Of a stretch of 25,360 nt of DNA, positions 15,153 through 21,880 are shown in pieces (positions within the stretch are counted from its first letter, which is position 1; each line of letters opens with the position of its first letter). The translations under genes and the position numbers were made by a program. Source of the DNA: DASPKS01 sp035628035 (lineage in GTDB: Bacteria > Bacteroidota > Rhodothermia > Rhodothermales > Rubricoccaceae); the NCBI GenBank assembly GCA_035628035.1, contig DASPKS010000110.1:1-25360 (forward strand). Direction: 5' to 3'. The notes beneath the pieces are model-generated. The model saw only the letters and a list, made by a program, of their open reading frames with translations, did not search any database and was not told the origin of the DNA.

Positions 15153-17171
15153 ATGCCCGTCCTCGCCGCCGCCGAGCTGCCGTTCCTGTACGACCTCGTC
15201 GTCGTTTTCGCGGCGGCGATCGTGCTCGCGTACGTGTGCTACCGGCTGCGGCTCGTGCCCATCGCCGGGTTCCTCATCGCGGGCGTGCTCGTGGGTCCGC
15301 ACGCGCTCGGGCTCGTCTCGGACCCCGAGATCGTGGAGGTGCTGGCCGAGGTGGGCGTGATCCTGCTCCTGTTCACCATCGGCGTCGAGTTCAGCCTGGA
15401 GAAGCTGACCCGAATCGCGCGCGACATCTTCGTAGGGGGCGGGCTCCAGGTGGGGCTCACGGTGGGGCTGGTGGCGGCGGGGCTGGCGACGGTCGGGGTG
15501 GCGTGGAGCGCGGGGATCTACACGGGCTTCCTCGTCGCGCTCAGCAGCACCGCCATCGTGCTCGGCGTGCTCGCCGACCGCCGGGAGACCGACAGCCCCG
15601 TGGGGCGCCTCGTCCTCGCCGTGCTCATCTTCCAGGACCTCGCCGTGGTGGCGATGGTGCTGTTCGTGCCCGTCCTCGCGGGCGAGGCCGCGACGGCGGG
15701 CGAACTGGCGCTCGTCTTCGGGAAGGCGGCGGTCCTCGTGGCGGCCGTGCTCGTGCTGGCGCGGCGCGTGGTCCCGCCCCTGCTCGCGCGCGTGGCCCAC
15801 ACGCGGCGGCAGGAGCTGTTCCTCCTCGCCGTGGTGGCGGTGTGCTTCGGGACGGCGGCGCTCTCGGCCGTGGCCGGCGTGAGCCTCGCGCTCGGCGCGT
15901 TCCTGGCGGGCCTCGTCGTGAGCGCCAGCGCGTACAGCGAGCAGGCCCTCAGCGAGGTGCTCCCCCTCCGCGTCCTCTTCAGCGCGGTGTTCTTCGTGTC
16001 GGTGGGAATGCTGCTCGACGTGGGGTTCCTCGTAACCCACCCGCTCCTCGTGCTGGGCGCAGCGGCGGGGGTGGTCCTCCTCAAGCTCGTGCTCACGGGG
16101 GTGAGCGTGTTGGCGCTGGGGTACCCCGTGCGGCTGGCGGCAGCGGTGGGCCTCGTGCTCGCGCAGATCGGCGAGTTCTCGTTCGTGCTGGAGCGGGCCG
16201 GTGCGGAGGCGGGCCTCTCCCCCGCCGGGCTCGGCGAGACCGGGTCGCAGGCGTTCATCGCGGCGACGGTGCTGCTCATGCTGCTCACGCCGTTCCTGAT
16301 GCAGGGGGCCCCCGCCCTCAGCGCGCTCCTCGACCGGACGCCGCTCCGTCGCCTCGGCCGCGAGCCGGCCGAGCCCTCCGACGTTGCCCGCGCCCTCGAG
16401 GACCACGTCATCCTGGTGGGGTACGGGCTGGCCGGCCAGCGGCTCGTGCGCGTGCTCCAGCCCCAGGGGATCCCCTTCGAGGTAGTCGAGATGAACCCGG
16501 CGGCGGTGGACCGCCTCCGCGCGGCCGGCGTGCCCGCGCTCTGGGGCGATGCCTCTCGGCAGGTGATCCTGGAGCACGCCGGCGCCCAGCGGGCCAAGCT
16601 CCTCGTCGTCGCCATCAACGACCCCGAAGCGACCCCCCGCATCGTGCAGGCGGCGCACCTCCTCAACCCCACGCTCCAGATCATCGTCCGCACGCGGTTC
16701 GTCCACGAGGTCGAGCGGCTGGTGCGGCTCGGCGCCGACGTGGTGGTGCCGGAGGAGCTGGAGACGACCGTGCGCCTCTTCACCCACGTGCTCGGGGCCT
16801 ACATGGTCCCCCCCGAGGAAACGGAGCGGCTGGTGCAGGCGCTCCGGGCCGAGGACTACGGCGTGCTGCGGGGGAGCATCCAGGAGGCCCACCTCATGGT
16901 GCTCCAGGGGCTCGACGAGGAGGGGCTCCACACCCGCGCGGTGGCGGTGCGGGCCGGCGCCCCCGCCGCCGGGCAGACCCTCGCAGCGCTCCAGCTCCGC
17001 CGCGAACACGGGCTGACGGTGCTGGCCGTCCGGCGCGGGAGCCACACCCTCGCCAACCCCGCCGGCGACTTCGTCGTCGAGCCGGGCGACCGGCTCGTGA
17101 TGGTGGGGACGGCCGACGAGTTCGCCGCCAGTGCCGACCTCTTCCGCGCACCCCCCGCCGAACCGGCCTAG
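15153..17171 (+). CDS. CPA2-family monovalent cation/proton antiporter with TrkA domains (KefB/YbaL-like)
   Basis: 672 residues. Residues 10-395 form the Na+/H+-exchanger-type transport domain with about 12 membrane segments; the conserved Gln-Asp pair is at 161-162 (LIFQDLAVVAMV) and GEFSFVL at 340-346. A TrkA-N nucleotide-binding domain follows from about 417 (HVILVGYGLAGQRLV, acidic end EMNPAAVDRL), and a TrkA-C domain covers about 590-665 (RAGAPAAGQTL, EPGDRLVMVGT). The family moves K+ or Na+ against H+ in the inner membrane under nucleotide control. The substrate cannot be chosen from sequence, and no glutathione-gating partner such as KefF or KefG is adjacent. The gene is divergent from hutU, and its TAG stop overlaps the stop of the convergent flavoprotein. 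Confidence 0.92.
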   Translation: MPVLAAAELPFLYDLVVVFAAAIVLAYVCYRLRLVPIAGFLIAGVLVGPHALGLVSDPEIVEVLAEVGVILLLFTIGVEFSLEKLTRIARDIFVGGGLQVGLTVGLVAAGLATVGVAWSAGIYTGFLVALSSTAIVLGVLADRRETDSPVGRLVLAVLIFQDLAVVAMVLFVPVLAGEAATAGELALVFGKAAVLVAAVLVLARRVVPPLLARVAHTRRQELFLLAVVAVCFGTAALSAVAGVSLALGAFLAGLVVSASAYSEQALSEVLPLRVLFSAVFFVSVGMLLDVGFLVTHPLLVLGAAAGVVLLKLVLTGVSVLALGYPVRLAAAVGLVLAQIGEFSFVLERAGAEAGLSPAGLGETGSQAFIAATVLLMLLTPFLMQGAPALSALLDRTPLRRLGREPAEPSDVARALEDHVILVGYGLAGQRLVRVLQPQGIPFEVVEMNPAAVDRLRAAGVPALWGDASRQVILEHAGAQRAKLLVVAINDPEATPRIVQAAHLLNPTLQIIVRTRFVHEVERLVRLGADVVVPEELETTVRLFTHVLGAYMVPPEETERLVQALRAEDYGVLRGSIQEAHLMVLQGLDEEGLHTRAVAVRAGAPAAGQTLAALQLRREHGLTVLAVRRGSHTLANPAGDFVVEPGDRLVMVGTADEFAASADLFRAPPAEPA

Positions 17172-18076
17172 CCCTTGGGCGGGCCGACGACGAGGTCGTG
17201 GTTGGCGGCGATCCCCGCACGGAGCCCCTCGGCCACGGACGAGGCGAGGTCCTGCGGGCCGTCGGCCGCGTCGCCGATCACGAACAGCCCCTTGACGGCC
17301 GTGCGGCCGTCCTCGTCCACCTCCACGACGCCCTTATCGGTGAGCACGGCGCCGAGGCGCTCGGCGAGCGGGCTGGCCTGCCGCTGCGGCGGCTGGACGT
17401 AGAGCACGCGGCGCGCCAGCGCCGCCCCGTCCTCGAACTCGATGGCCTCGAGCTGCCGGTCGCGCACGCGGAGACGCGCGATGGGCGTGCGAACGATCCG
17501 GATGCCCTCGCGCGCAAGCCGCTTCTCCTGTCCGGCGTCCAGCTCCTCCGGCCCGTTCGTGACGACGACCACGTCGTCGGTCCAGCCGAGGAGGAGCCGA
17601 GCGAGGTTGTACGTGTCGTCGCCGCGGCCGAGGACGGCGGTGGGCTCGCCGCGGTGCTCATGCCCGTGGCAGTACGGACAGTGAACGACGGTGGCCCCCC
17701 ACGCCTCCACCAGCCCCTCGATCTCCGGGAGCTCGTCGACGACGCCGGTGGCGAGGAGCAGCACGCGGGCCTCCATGGGCGGCCCGTCGCCCACCGTCAG
17801 GCGGAACGCGCTATCGGCCTGCGACGCATCGACCACGCGGGTCGCCCGCACCTCGACGCCGTAGCGCCCGACCTCCTCGCGGCCGAGGCGGCGCAGCTCA
17901 TCGGGCGGGACGCCATCGCGCGTGAGGAAGCCGTGCGCGTGGGAGGAGGGCCCGTTGCGGGGCTGGCCGTCGTCGAAGAGGACCACGCGGCGGCCGGCGC
18001 GGCCCAAGGTGAGGGCGGCGCTGAGCCCGGCCGGGCCGCCGCCCACGATGGCGGCATCGTACAAGCTGGAAGACAT
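17168..18076 (-). CDS. FAD-dependent thiol oxidoreductase, thioredoxin-reductase/GliT-like
   Basis: 302 residues. An FAD-binding Rossmann motif GGGPAG lies at 12-17, a second FAD motif GLFVIGDAADGP near 265-275, and a redox pair CPYC at 133-136 within CPYCHGHE. Classical thioredoxin reductase has CATC and a clear NADPH motif GGGxSA plus HRRxxxR. Here the corresponding stretch is LGRGDDTYNLA, and no HRRxxxR is visible. CPYCHG-type proteins include the dithiol oxidases GliT and HlmI, so an oxidase or an alternative reductase is as likely as TrxB. It is the last gene of a minus-strand group after mazG and DUF2905, 58 bases after the latter, and it converges on the antiporter with overlapping stops (CTAG). 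Confidence 0.85.
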   Translation of the reverse strand: MSSSLYDAAIVGGGPAGLSAALTLGRAGRRVVLFDDGQPRNGPSSHAHGFLTRDGVPPDELRRLGREEVGRYGVEVRATRVVDASQADSAFRLTVGDGPPMEARVLLLATGVVDELPEIEGLVEAWGATVVHCPYCHGHEHRGEPTAVLGRGDDTYNLARLLLGWTDDVVVVTNGPEELDAGQEKRLAREGIRIVRTPIARLRVRDRQLEAIEFEDGAALARRVLYVQPPQRQASPLAERLGAVLTDKGVVEVDEDGRTAVKGLFVIGDAADGPQDLASSVAEGLRAGIAANHDLVVGPPKG

Positions 18077-18134
18077 GCAGCGGGAGGCGAGAAGGGCCCC
18101 CCTCTACTCCGCACGGCCGAACCGGTGCCCGCGC

Positions 18135-18356
18135 TCAGAGCAGCCGCCGGAGGAGCGCGGCGAGCACGCTCAGCACCACCGACACGAGGAGCATCGAAGT
18201 GATGGGGATAAACACGCGCAGGTTCTCCCGCTCGATGCGGACATCGCCCGGTAGCTTCCCGAACCACGAGAGCCCCCCGCTCCATACGAGGAGCCCGACC
18301 ACGGCGAGCACGAGCGCCGCGCCGACGAGGAGCAGTCCGAGGGAGCGCTGGTCCAT
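18135..18356 (-). CDS. DUF2905 family small membrane protein
   Basis: 73 residues from the ATG at 18356, whose first base is the last base of the mazG TGA (TGATG). A GTG one codon earlier is also in frame. Two membrane segments, about 6-26 and 48-66, flank the DUF2905 hallmark GKLPGDVRIERENLRVFIPI. Function of the family is unknown; members are widespread small inner-membrane proteins. The TGATG junction means translation is probably coupled to mazG. Confidence 0.88.
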   Translation of the reverse strand: MDQRSLGLLLVGAALVLAVVGLLVWSGGLSWFGKLPGDVRIERENLRVFIPITSMLLVSVVLSVLAALLRRLL

Positions 18357-19195
18357 CACCTACCCCGCTCGGCGGCTTTCGCCTCGTCCCACAGCACGTC
18401 CATCTCCTCCAGCGTGGCGGCCTGGGGCGTGCGCCCGCCCTCGGCCAGCCGCGCCTCGACGTGCCGGAACCGCCGCACGAACTTGTTCACGGTCCGCCTG
18501 AGCGCGTTCTCGGGGACGACCCCGATGAACCGCGCGTGGTTGACAAGGGCAAAGAGCACGTCGCCCAGTTCGTCCTCCAGCGCGTCGCGGTCGGCGCCGC
18601 CGTCGGCCAGGGCTTTCAGCTCTTGGATCTCCTCCACCACCTTCGCCCACGCCCCCTCGGCGGCGGGGAAGTCGAACCCGACAGCGGCGGCCTTCTCCTG
18701 CACGCGCTCGGCGCGGAGGAGCGCCGGGAGCGCTTCGGGCACCCCCTCCAGCACCGACCGCCCCGCCGGATCACCTTCGGCTGAACGTTCGGCCTGCTTG
18801 ATGGCCTCCCAGTTCCGGAGCACCTCGCCGGTCCCCGACACCGCCACGTCGCCGAACACGTGGGGGTGGCGGCGGACGAGCTTCTCGATCTCGGCCTCCA
18901 TCACGTCCCTGATCGTGAACGTCCCCTCGGTCTCGGCGATGTGGGCGTGGAAGAGGACGTGGAGGAAGAGGTCACCCAGCTCCTTCTTGAGCCCCTGGGC
19001 GTCTCCCTCATCGATGGCGTGGACGAGCTCGAACGCCTCCTCGATGGTGAGGTGCTTCACGGAGTCGTGGGTTTGCTCGCGGTCCCATGGGCAGTCGCGG
19101 CGGAGGCGGCGGACGACGGCGACGAAGTCGGCGTAGACGTAGGCGTGGGCGGCGGCGCGGTCTTCCGGGGTCAGGCCGAGGGTGGAGCGGTCCAC
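18356..19195 (-). CDS. mazG: Nucleoside triphosphate pyrophosphohydrolase (MazG)
   Basis: 279 residues. Hydrolyses non-canonical or damaged NTPs to NMP and pyrophosphate. Tandem MazG domains are visible: the first has CPWDREQTH (35-43), the EExxE motif (E52, E53, E56) and the second acidic pair (E72, D75 in KELGDLFLHVLFH); the second repeats VEEIQEL and DELGDVLFALVNHARF, followed by NKFVRRFRHVE. This is the usual long form. The start is GTG: no other start lies in frame before the stop codon three codons upstream (TAA, CAA, CCG, CAT, GTG). An AT-rich TAAATAAC lies only about 8-15 bases before the GTG, so a leaderless transcript is possible. The gene is divergent from ssb. Confidence 0.93.
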   Translation of the reverse strand: MDRSTLGLTPEDRAAAHAYVYADFVAVVRRLRRDCPWDREQTHDSVKHLTIEEAFELVHAIDEGDAQGLKKELGDLFLHVLFHAHIAETEGTFTIRDVMEAEIEKLVRRHPHVFGDVAVSGTGEVLRNWEAIKQAERSAEGDPAGRSVLEGVPEALPALLRAERVQEKAAAVGFDFPAAEGAWAKVVEEIQELKALADGGADRDALEDELGDVLFALVNHARFIGVVPENALRRTVNKFVRRFRHVEARLAEGGRTPQAATLEEMDVLWDEAKAAERGR

Positions 19196-19261
19196 ATGCG
19201 GTTGTTATTTAGGGGCTGCGGCCTGTGACGTGCCGCTGGCACCGGGCGGTGGGATTTTTTC

Positions 19262-19291
19262 GGCCGAGGAGGTTACGAACCGCCTCCGGCC
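19262..19291. repeat. Imperfect inverted repeat upstream of ssb (possible operator)
   Basis: GGCCGAGGAGGTT (19262-19274) pairs with AACCGCCTCCGGCC (19278-19291): twelve base pairs with one bulged G and one mismatch around a three-base centre ACG. It ends 6 bases before the TATACT box, where a repressor or activator could act; it could also fold in RNA. Confidence 0.4.
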
Positions 19292-19297
19292 GGTGTC

Positions 19298-19303
19298 TAT
19301 ACT
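19298..19303 (+). promoter_or_regulatory. Candidate -10 box TATACT for ssb
   Basis: TATACT is the clearest AT-rich hexamer in the region. TTACGA at 19273-19278 could be a poor -35 with a 19-base spacer. The implied leader would be about 95 bases and contain hairpins at 19311-19327 and 19383-19396. Confidence 0.35.
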
Positions 19304-19382
19304 GGCCGAAGCCCCTCGCAAGGGGGCAGGACAGCCGGCGGCGCGACGCCCGCGCAGACCGGCGGATTCATGTACCCAACCA

Positions 19383-19401
19383 GGTCCCTTTGGACCGGAG
19401 G
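19383..19401 (+). promoter_or_regulatory. Hairpin abutting the ssb ribosome binding site
   Basis: GGTCC (19383-19387) and GGACC (19392-19396) form a five-pair stem with loop CTTT, directly followed by GGAGG (19397-19401), 5 bases before the ATG at 19407. The GGAGG fixes the ssb start. The hairpin could affect ribosome access. Confidence 0.5.
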
Positions 19402-19406
19402 CCACC

Positions 19407-19925
19407 ATGGCAACCCGAGGCGTTAACAAGGTCATCCTCATCGGGAACCTCGGCGCGGACCCCGAGCTGCGCTACACCCCCAGCGGCACGGCCGTCTGCA
19501 ACTTCCGCATCGCGACGAACGAGTCCTACAAGGACCGCGAGGGCAACATGGTCGAGAAGACCGAGTGGCACAACGTCGTGGCGTGGGAGCGGCTCGCCGA
19601 GATCTGCGGGGAGTACCTCAAGAAGGGCCGGCAGGTCTACATCGAGGGCTCGCTCCAGACCCGGCAGTGGGAGGACCAGGAAGGCAACACCCGCTACACC
19701 ACGGAGATCAAGGCGCGCGAGATGCAGATGCTCGGCGGCCCCGGCGACGGCGAGGGCGGCTCCGGCCGCAACGTCGAGACGCGGGGGTACGACCAGTCCG
19801 CGCGGCCGGAGCGCTCGGCGCCGCGCGCGCAGGGCAGCGGCCGCCCGCAGGGCCGCGCCCAGCAGCCCGCACCGGCCGGCGGCGACGACCTCGCCTTCGA
19901 CCCGGACGACGACCTCCCGTTCTGA
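19407..19925 (+). CDS. ssb: Single-stranded DNA-binding protein (SSB)
   Basis: 172 residues from the ATG at 19407; the frame is open further upstream but a GGAGG and the conserved N terminus (MATRGVNKVILIGNLG) fix the start. Residues 4-110 are the OB-fold (DPELRYTPSG, EKTEWHNVVAWERLAEIC, GRQVYIEGSLQTRQW). The rest is a Gly/Arg/Gln-rich linker ending in the acidic tip DPDDDLPF, which recruits partner proteins in replication and repair. Both features match bacterial SSB. It is followed by a strong terminator and then a gldE-type gene, an order I recall from other Bacteroidota. It is probably regulated through the structured region upstream. Confidence 0.96.
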   Translation: MATRGVNKVILIGNLGADPELRYTPSGTAVCNFRIATNESYKDREGNMVEKTEWHNVVAWERLAEICGEYLKKGRQVYIEGSLQTRQWEDQEGNTRYTTEIKAREMQMLGGPGDGEGGSGRNVETRGYDQSARPERSAPRAQGSGRPQGRAQQPAPAGGDDLAFDPDDDLPF

Positions 19926-19968
19926 GCGGGGATCGCCCGACGTCCTTCGGCCTGTGGCTGGAAGGCAG

Positions 19969-20004
19969 GGGCGGCGGCCTTCGGGCCGCCGCCCTTTTTG
20001 TTTT
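19969..20004 (+). terminator. Strong intrinsic terminator with UUCG tetraloop after ssb
   Basis: GGGCGGCGGCC (19969-19979) and GGCCGCCGCCC (19984-19994) form a perfect 11-pair stem closed C-G around TTCG (19980-19983), a very stable cUUCGg loop, followed by TTTTTGTTTT. It starts 43 bases after the ssb stop. Confidence 0.9.
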
Positions 20005-20031
20005 GCTGCCCCGCGCGAAGGGCGGGGCAGC
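20005..20031. repeat. Second hairpin directly after the ssb terminator
   Basis: GCTGCCCCGC (20005-20014) and GCGGGGCAGC (20022-20031) form a perfect 10-pair stem with a seven-base loop. It begins on the base after the terminator's T tract and has no T run of its own in either direction. Confidence 0.6.
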
Positions 20032-20057
20032 GCGGAGGGTCGTCGCGGTGCGCTCGG

Positions 20058-20065
20058 TATATTTT
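20058..20065 (+). promoter_or_regulatory. Candidate promoter element TATATTTT before gldE
   Basis: TATATTTT matches five of six fixed positions of the Bacteroidota -7 box and is an AT-rich island in very GC-rich DNA, 49 bases before the proposed gldE start. No clear TTG box is found about 19 bases upstream. A separate promoter would be needed because the ssb terminator lies before it. Confidence 0.35.
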
Positions 20066-20114
20066 GACCGGAGCCTCGCCCCCGCTGTTGGACCCCGCCT
20101 GTAGTCCGGCCCTC

Positions 20115-21467
20115 GTGGGCCCCTTGCTCGCCAACGTCTTCCCGGTCCTCGCGGACGCGCTCCCCTTCGGTCTTGCCGGCCTCGTCGCGCGTATCGGCGC
20201 TGTGGTGATCCTCGTCCTCCTCGCGGGCTTCTTCGCTGCCGCCGAGGGGGCGCTCTTCTCGCTCACGTCCGGCGACCGGGAGGCGATGGCCGAGACCCCC
20301 GACGGGGCTGCCCGCCGCGTGCTCGCCCTGCTCGACCGTCCCCGGCGGCTCGTCCTCACGCTCCTCCTCCTGCGCACGACCGTCTGCGTGGCCGCTGCGC
20401 TCGTGGGGGCGTCGCTGGCACACGCTGCGGGGGCAGCCTTCGAGTGGGACGTCCTCACGACGCTCCTCGGCGTCGGGGTCATTCTCGCGTTCACCCTCCT
20501 CGTCGTGGGCGAGCTCGCGCCGAAGCTCCTCACCATGCGGCGGCCTGGCCCGTTCGCCCGCGCCGCGGCGGCCCCGCTCTCGGCGCTCGTCGCCCTCGCG
20601 ACTCCCATCGTGCGCCCGCTGGAAGCGCTAACGGGCCGGCTCGCGCGGCGGCGCCCCGCGCCCGCGCCGCTCTCGCCGGAGGACCTCAAGACGATGGCAG
20701 ACACCGGCCAGGCGCAGGGCACGCTCGAAGAGGAGGAGGCCGCGCTCATCCATGCCGTCGTCGAGTTCGGCGAGACGACCGTGCGCGAGGTGATGGTGAG
20801 CCGCGTGGACATGGTGGCCCTCCCCGAGAGCGCGACCCTCAGCGACGCGCTCACGCTCATCCGCGAGAGCGGCCACTCCCGCTTCCCGCTCTACCGCGAT
20901 GACCTCGACCACATCAACGGCGTCGTCTACGCGAAGGACCTCCTCCCTTACCTCGGCCCCGACCACGCGCCCGACGAGCGGCCCGACTGGGCGTTCCTCG
21001 CACGGAAGCCCCGCTTCGTCCCCGTCACCAAGAAGCTCGATGACCTCCTCGAGGACTTCCAGGCCACCAACACCCACATCGCCCTCGTCGTCGACGAGTA
21101 CGGGGGGACGGCGGGGCTCGTCACGCTGGAGGACCTGCTGGAGGAGGTCGTCGGCGACATCCGCGACGAGCTCGACAGCGCCGACGACGAGGCGCTCGTC
21201 CGACCCGCCGGGCCCTCGACGTGGCGCGCCGACGCCCGCGTGGACCTCGACGACCTCGCCGACGCGCTCGCCCTCGAGCTCGACACCGACGCGTTCGACT
21301 TCGAGACGCTTGGCGGGCTCATCTTCCACCTCCGCGGGGAGGTCCCCCGCCCCGGCGACGAGGTGCGGTACGAGCGGCTCCGGCTCCGCGTCGAGACCGT
21401 CGAGCAGAACCGGATCCGCGAGGTGCTCGTGGAGGTCGTCCCCACGGAGGCCGCGGCCAGAACCTGA
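20115..21467 (+). CDS. gldE: GldE-type CNNM/CBS/CorC-HlyC membrane protein
   Basis: About 450 residues from the GTG at 20115; the true start is uncertain because no ATG lies before the first membrane segment (a TTG at 20124 is an alternative, and the frame opens at 19998 inside the terminator). The N-terminal DUF21/CNNM domain has about four hydrophobic segments. Two CBS domains follow (from VREVMVSRVDMVALPE, and from FVPVTKKLDDLLEDF to VVDEYGGTAGLVTLEDLLEE), then a CorC/HlyC domain (FETLGGLIFHLRGEVP). The family is linked to divalent cation transport or adenosine-nucleotide sensing. GldE is the Bacteroidota member associated with gliding and usually sits next to ssb, as here; this context is the main reason for the name. 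No gldD follows. Confidence 0.8.
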   Translation: MGPLLANVFPVLADALPFGLAGLVARIGAVVILVLLAGFFAAAEGALFSLTSGDREAMAETPDGAARRVLALLDRPRRLVLTLLLLRTTVCVAAALVGASLAHAAGAAFEWDVLTTLLGVGVILAFTLLVVGELAPKLLTMRRPGPFARAAAAPLSALVALATPIVRPLEALTGRLARRRPAPAPLSPEDLKTMADTGQAQGTLEEEEAALIHAVVEFGETTVREVMVSRVDMVALPESATLSDALTLIRESGHSRFPLYRDDLDHINGVVYAKDLLPYLGPDHAPDERPDWAFLARKPRFVPVTKKLDDLLEDFQATNTHIALVVDEYGGTAGLVTLEDLLEEVVGDIRDELDSADDEALVRPAGPSTWRADARVDLDDLADALALELDTDAFDFETLGGLIFHLRGEVPRPGDEVRYERLRLRVETVEQNRIREVLVEVVPTEAAART

Positions 21468-21877
21468 TGCGTCTCCTCCCCCCGCTCGTTCTCGGGCTCG
21501 TCGCCGCCGGGGCGGCCCACGCGCAGGCGCTCGGCGCCGCGCCGGCCTACGAGGCGTGGGCGTGGCCGGGCCGCCCCGCGCTCGCCGCCGACTCCCTCAC
21601 CCCTTCGCCGCCGCCCGACGGCTGGCTCACGCGCGACAAGCAGCTCCACTTCGGCGTCAGCTTCCTCCTCACGCTCTCGGGGCAGTACGTGCTCACGACC
21701 AAGGGCGAGCTAAGCGAGGGCGAGGCGTTGCCCGTAGCCGCGGGGGCGGCGCTGTCCATCGGCTTGCTCAAGGAGGTGATGGACAGCCGCCGCGCCCTTT
21801 ATCCCCACTTCTGCCCGCGGGACCTCGCCGTGGATGCGCTCGGCGTACTCCTCGCCGCCGGACTGATAGCGCTCTAG
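21467..21877 (+). CDS. DUF2279/YfiM-like exported protein
   Basis: 136 residues. The ATG at 21467 overlaps the gldE TGA (TGATG), so translation is probably coupled. A signal peptide (MRLLPPLVLGLVAAGAAHAQ) is followed by a variable Pro/Ala stretch and then the conserved part: DKQLHFGVSFLLTLSGQY, GLLKEVMDSRR, and a C-terminal PRDLAVDALGVLLAAGLIAL. The DKxxHF, KEVxD and DLxVDxxG motifs are those of the DUF2279/YfiM group. Function is unknown. There is no lipobox Cys at the cleavage site. The C-terminal hydrophobic helix may insert in a membrane. It converges on the beta-helix gene with three bases between the stops. Confidence 0.8.
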   Translation: MRLLPPLVLGLVAAGAAHAQALGAAPAYEAWAWPGRPALAADSLTPSPPPDGWLTRDKQLHFGVSFLLTLSGQYVLTTKGELSEGEALPVAAGAALSIGLLKEVMDSRRALYPHFCPRDLAVDALGVLLAAGLIAL

Positions 21878-21880
21878 CGC

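Larger units (their letters stand above)
19196..19406. other. Divergent mazG-ssb intergenic region
   Basis: At 211 bases this is the longest gap in the window. It holds, from left to right, an AT-rich stretch next to mazG, a short GTGCC/GGCAC stem before six T (19255-19260), a long imperfect inverted repeat, a TATACT box, two small hairpins and the ssb ribosome binding site. No open reading frame with a plausible start is seen. Confidence 0.6.

Noticed and set aside
12859..15360. Plus-strand open frame of 833 codons opposite hutU and the Cys/His-rich gene
   Set aside because: Antisense to hutU, whose motifs are unmistakable; the translated product has no domain, signal peptide or natural composition.
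15081..17045. Minus-strand open frame of 654 codons inside the antiporter gene
   Set aside because: His/Glu/Arg-rich shadow of the membrane-protein codons; no domain recognised.
14978..18202. Very long plus-strand open frame (1074 codons) across hutU, the antiporter and the flavoprotein
   Set aside because: It is made almost entirely of Arg/Ala/Gly/Pro runs and crosses two well-supported genes in another frame and a third on the opposite strand. It is a GC-rich composition artefact.
19998..20000. TTG at 19998 as the start of gldE
   Set aside because: It lies in the T tract of the ssb terminator and would begin the protein with sequence encoded by a hairpin. A later GTG is more plausible.
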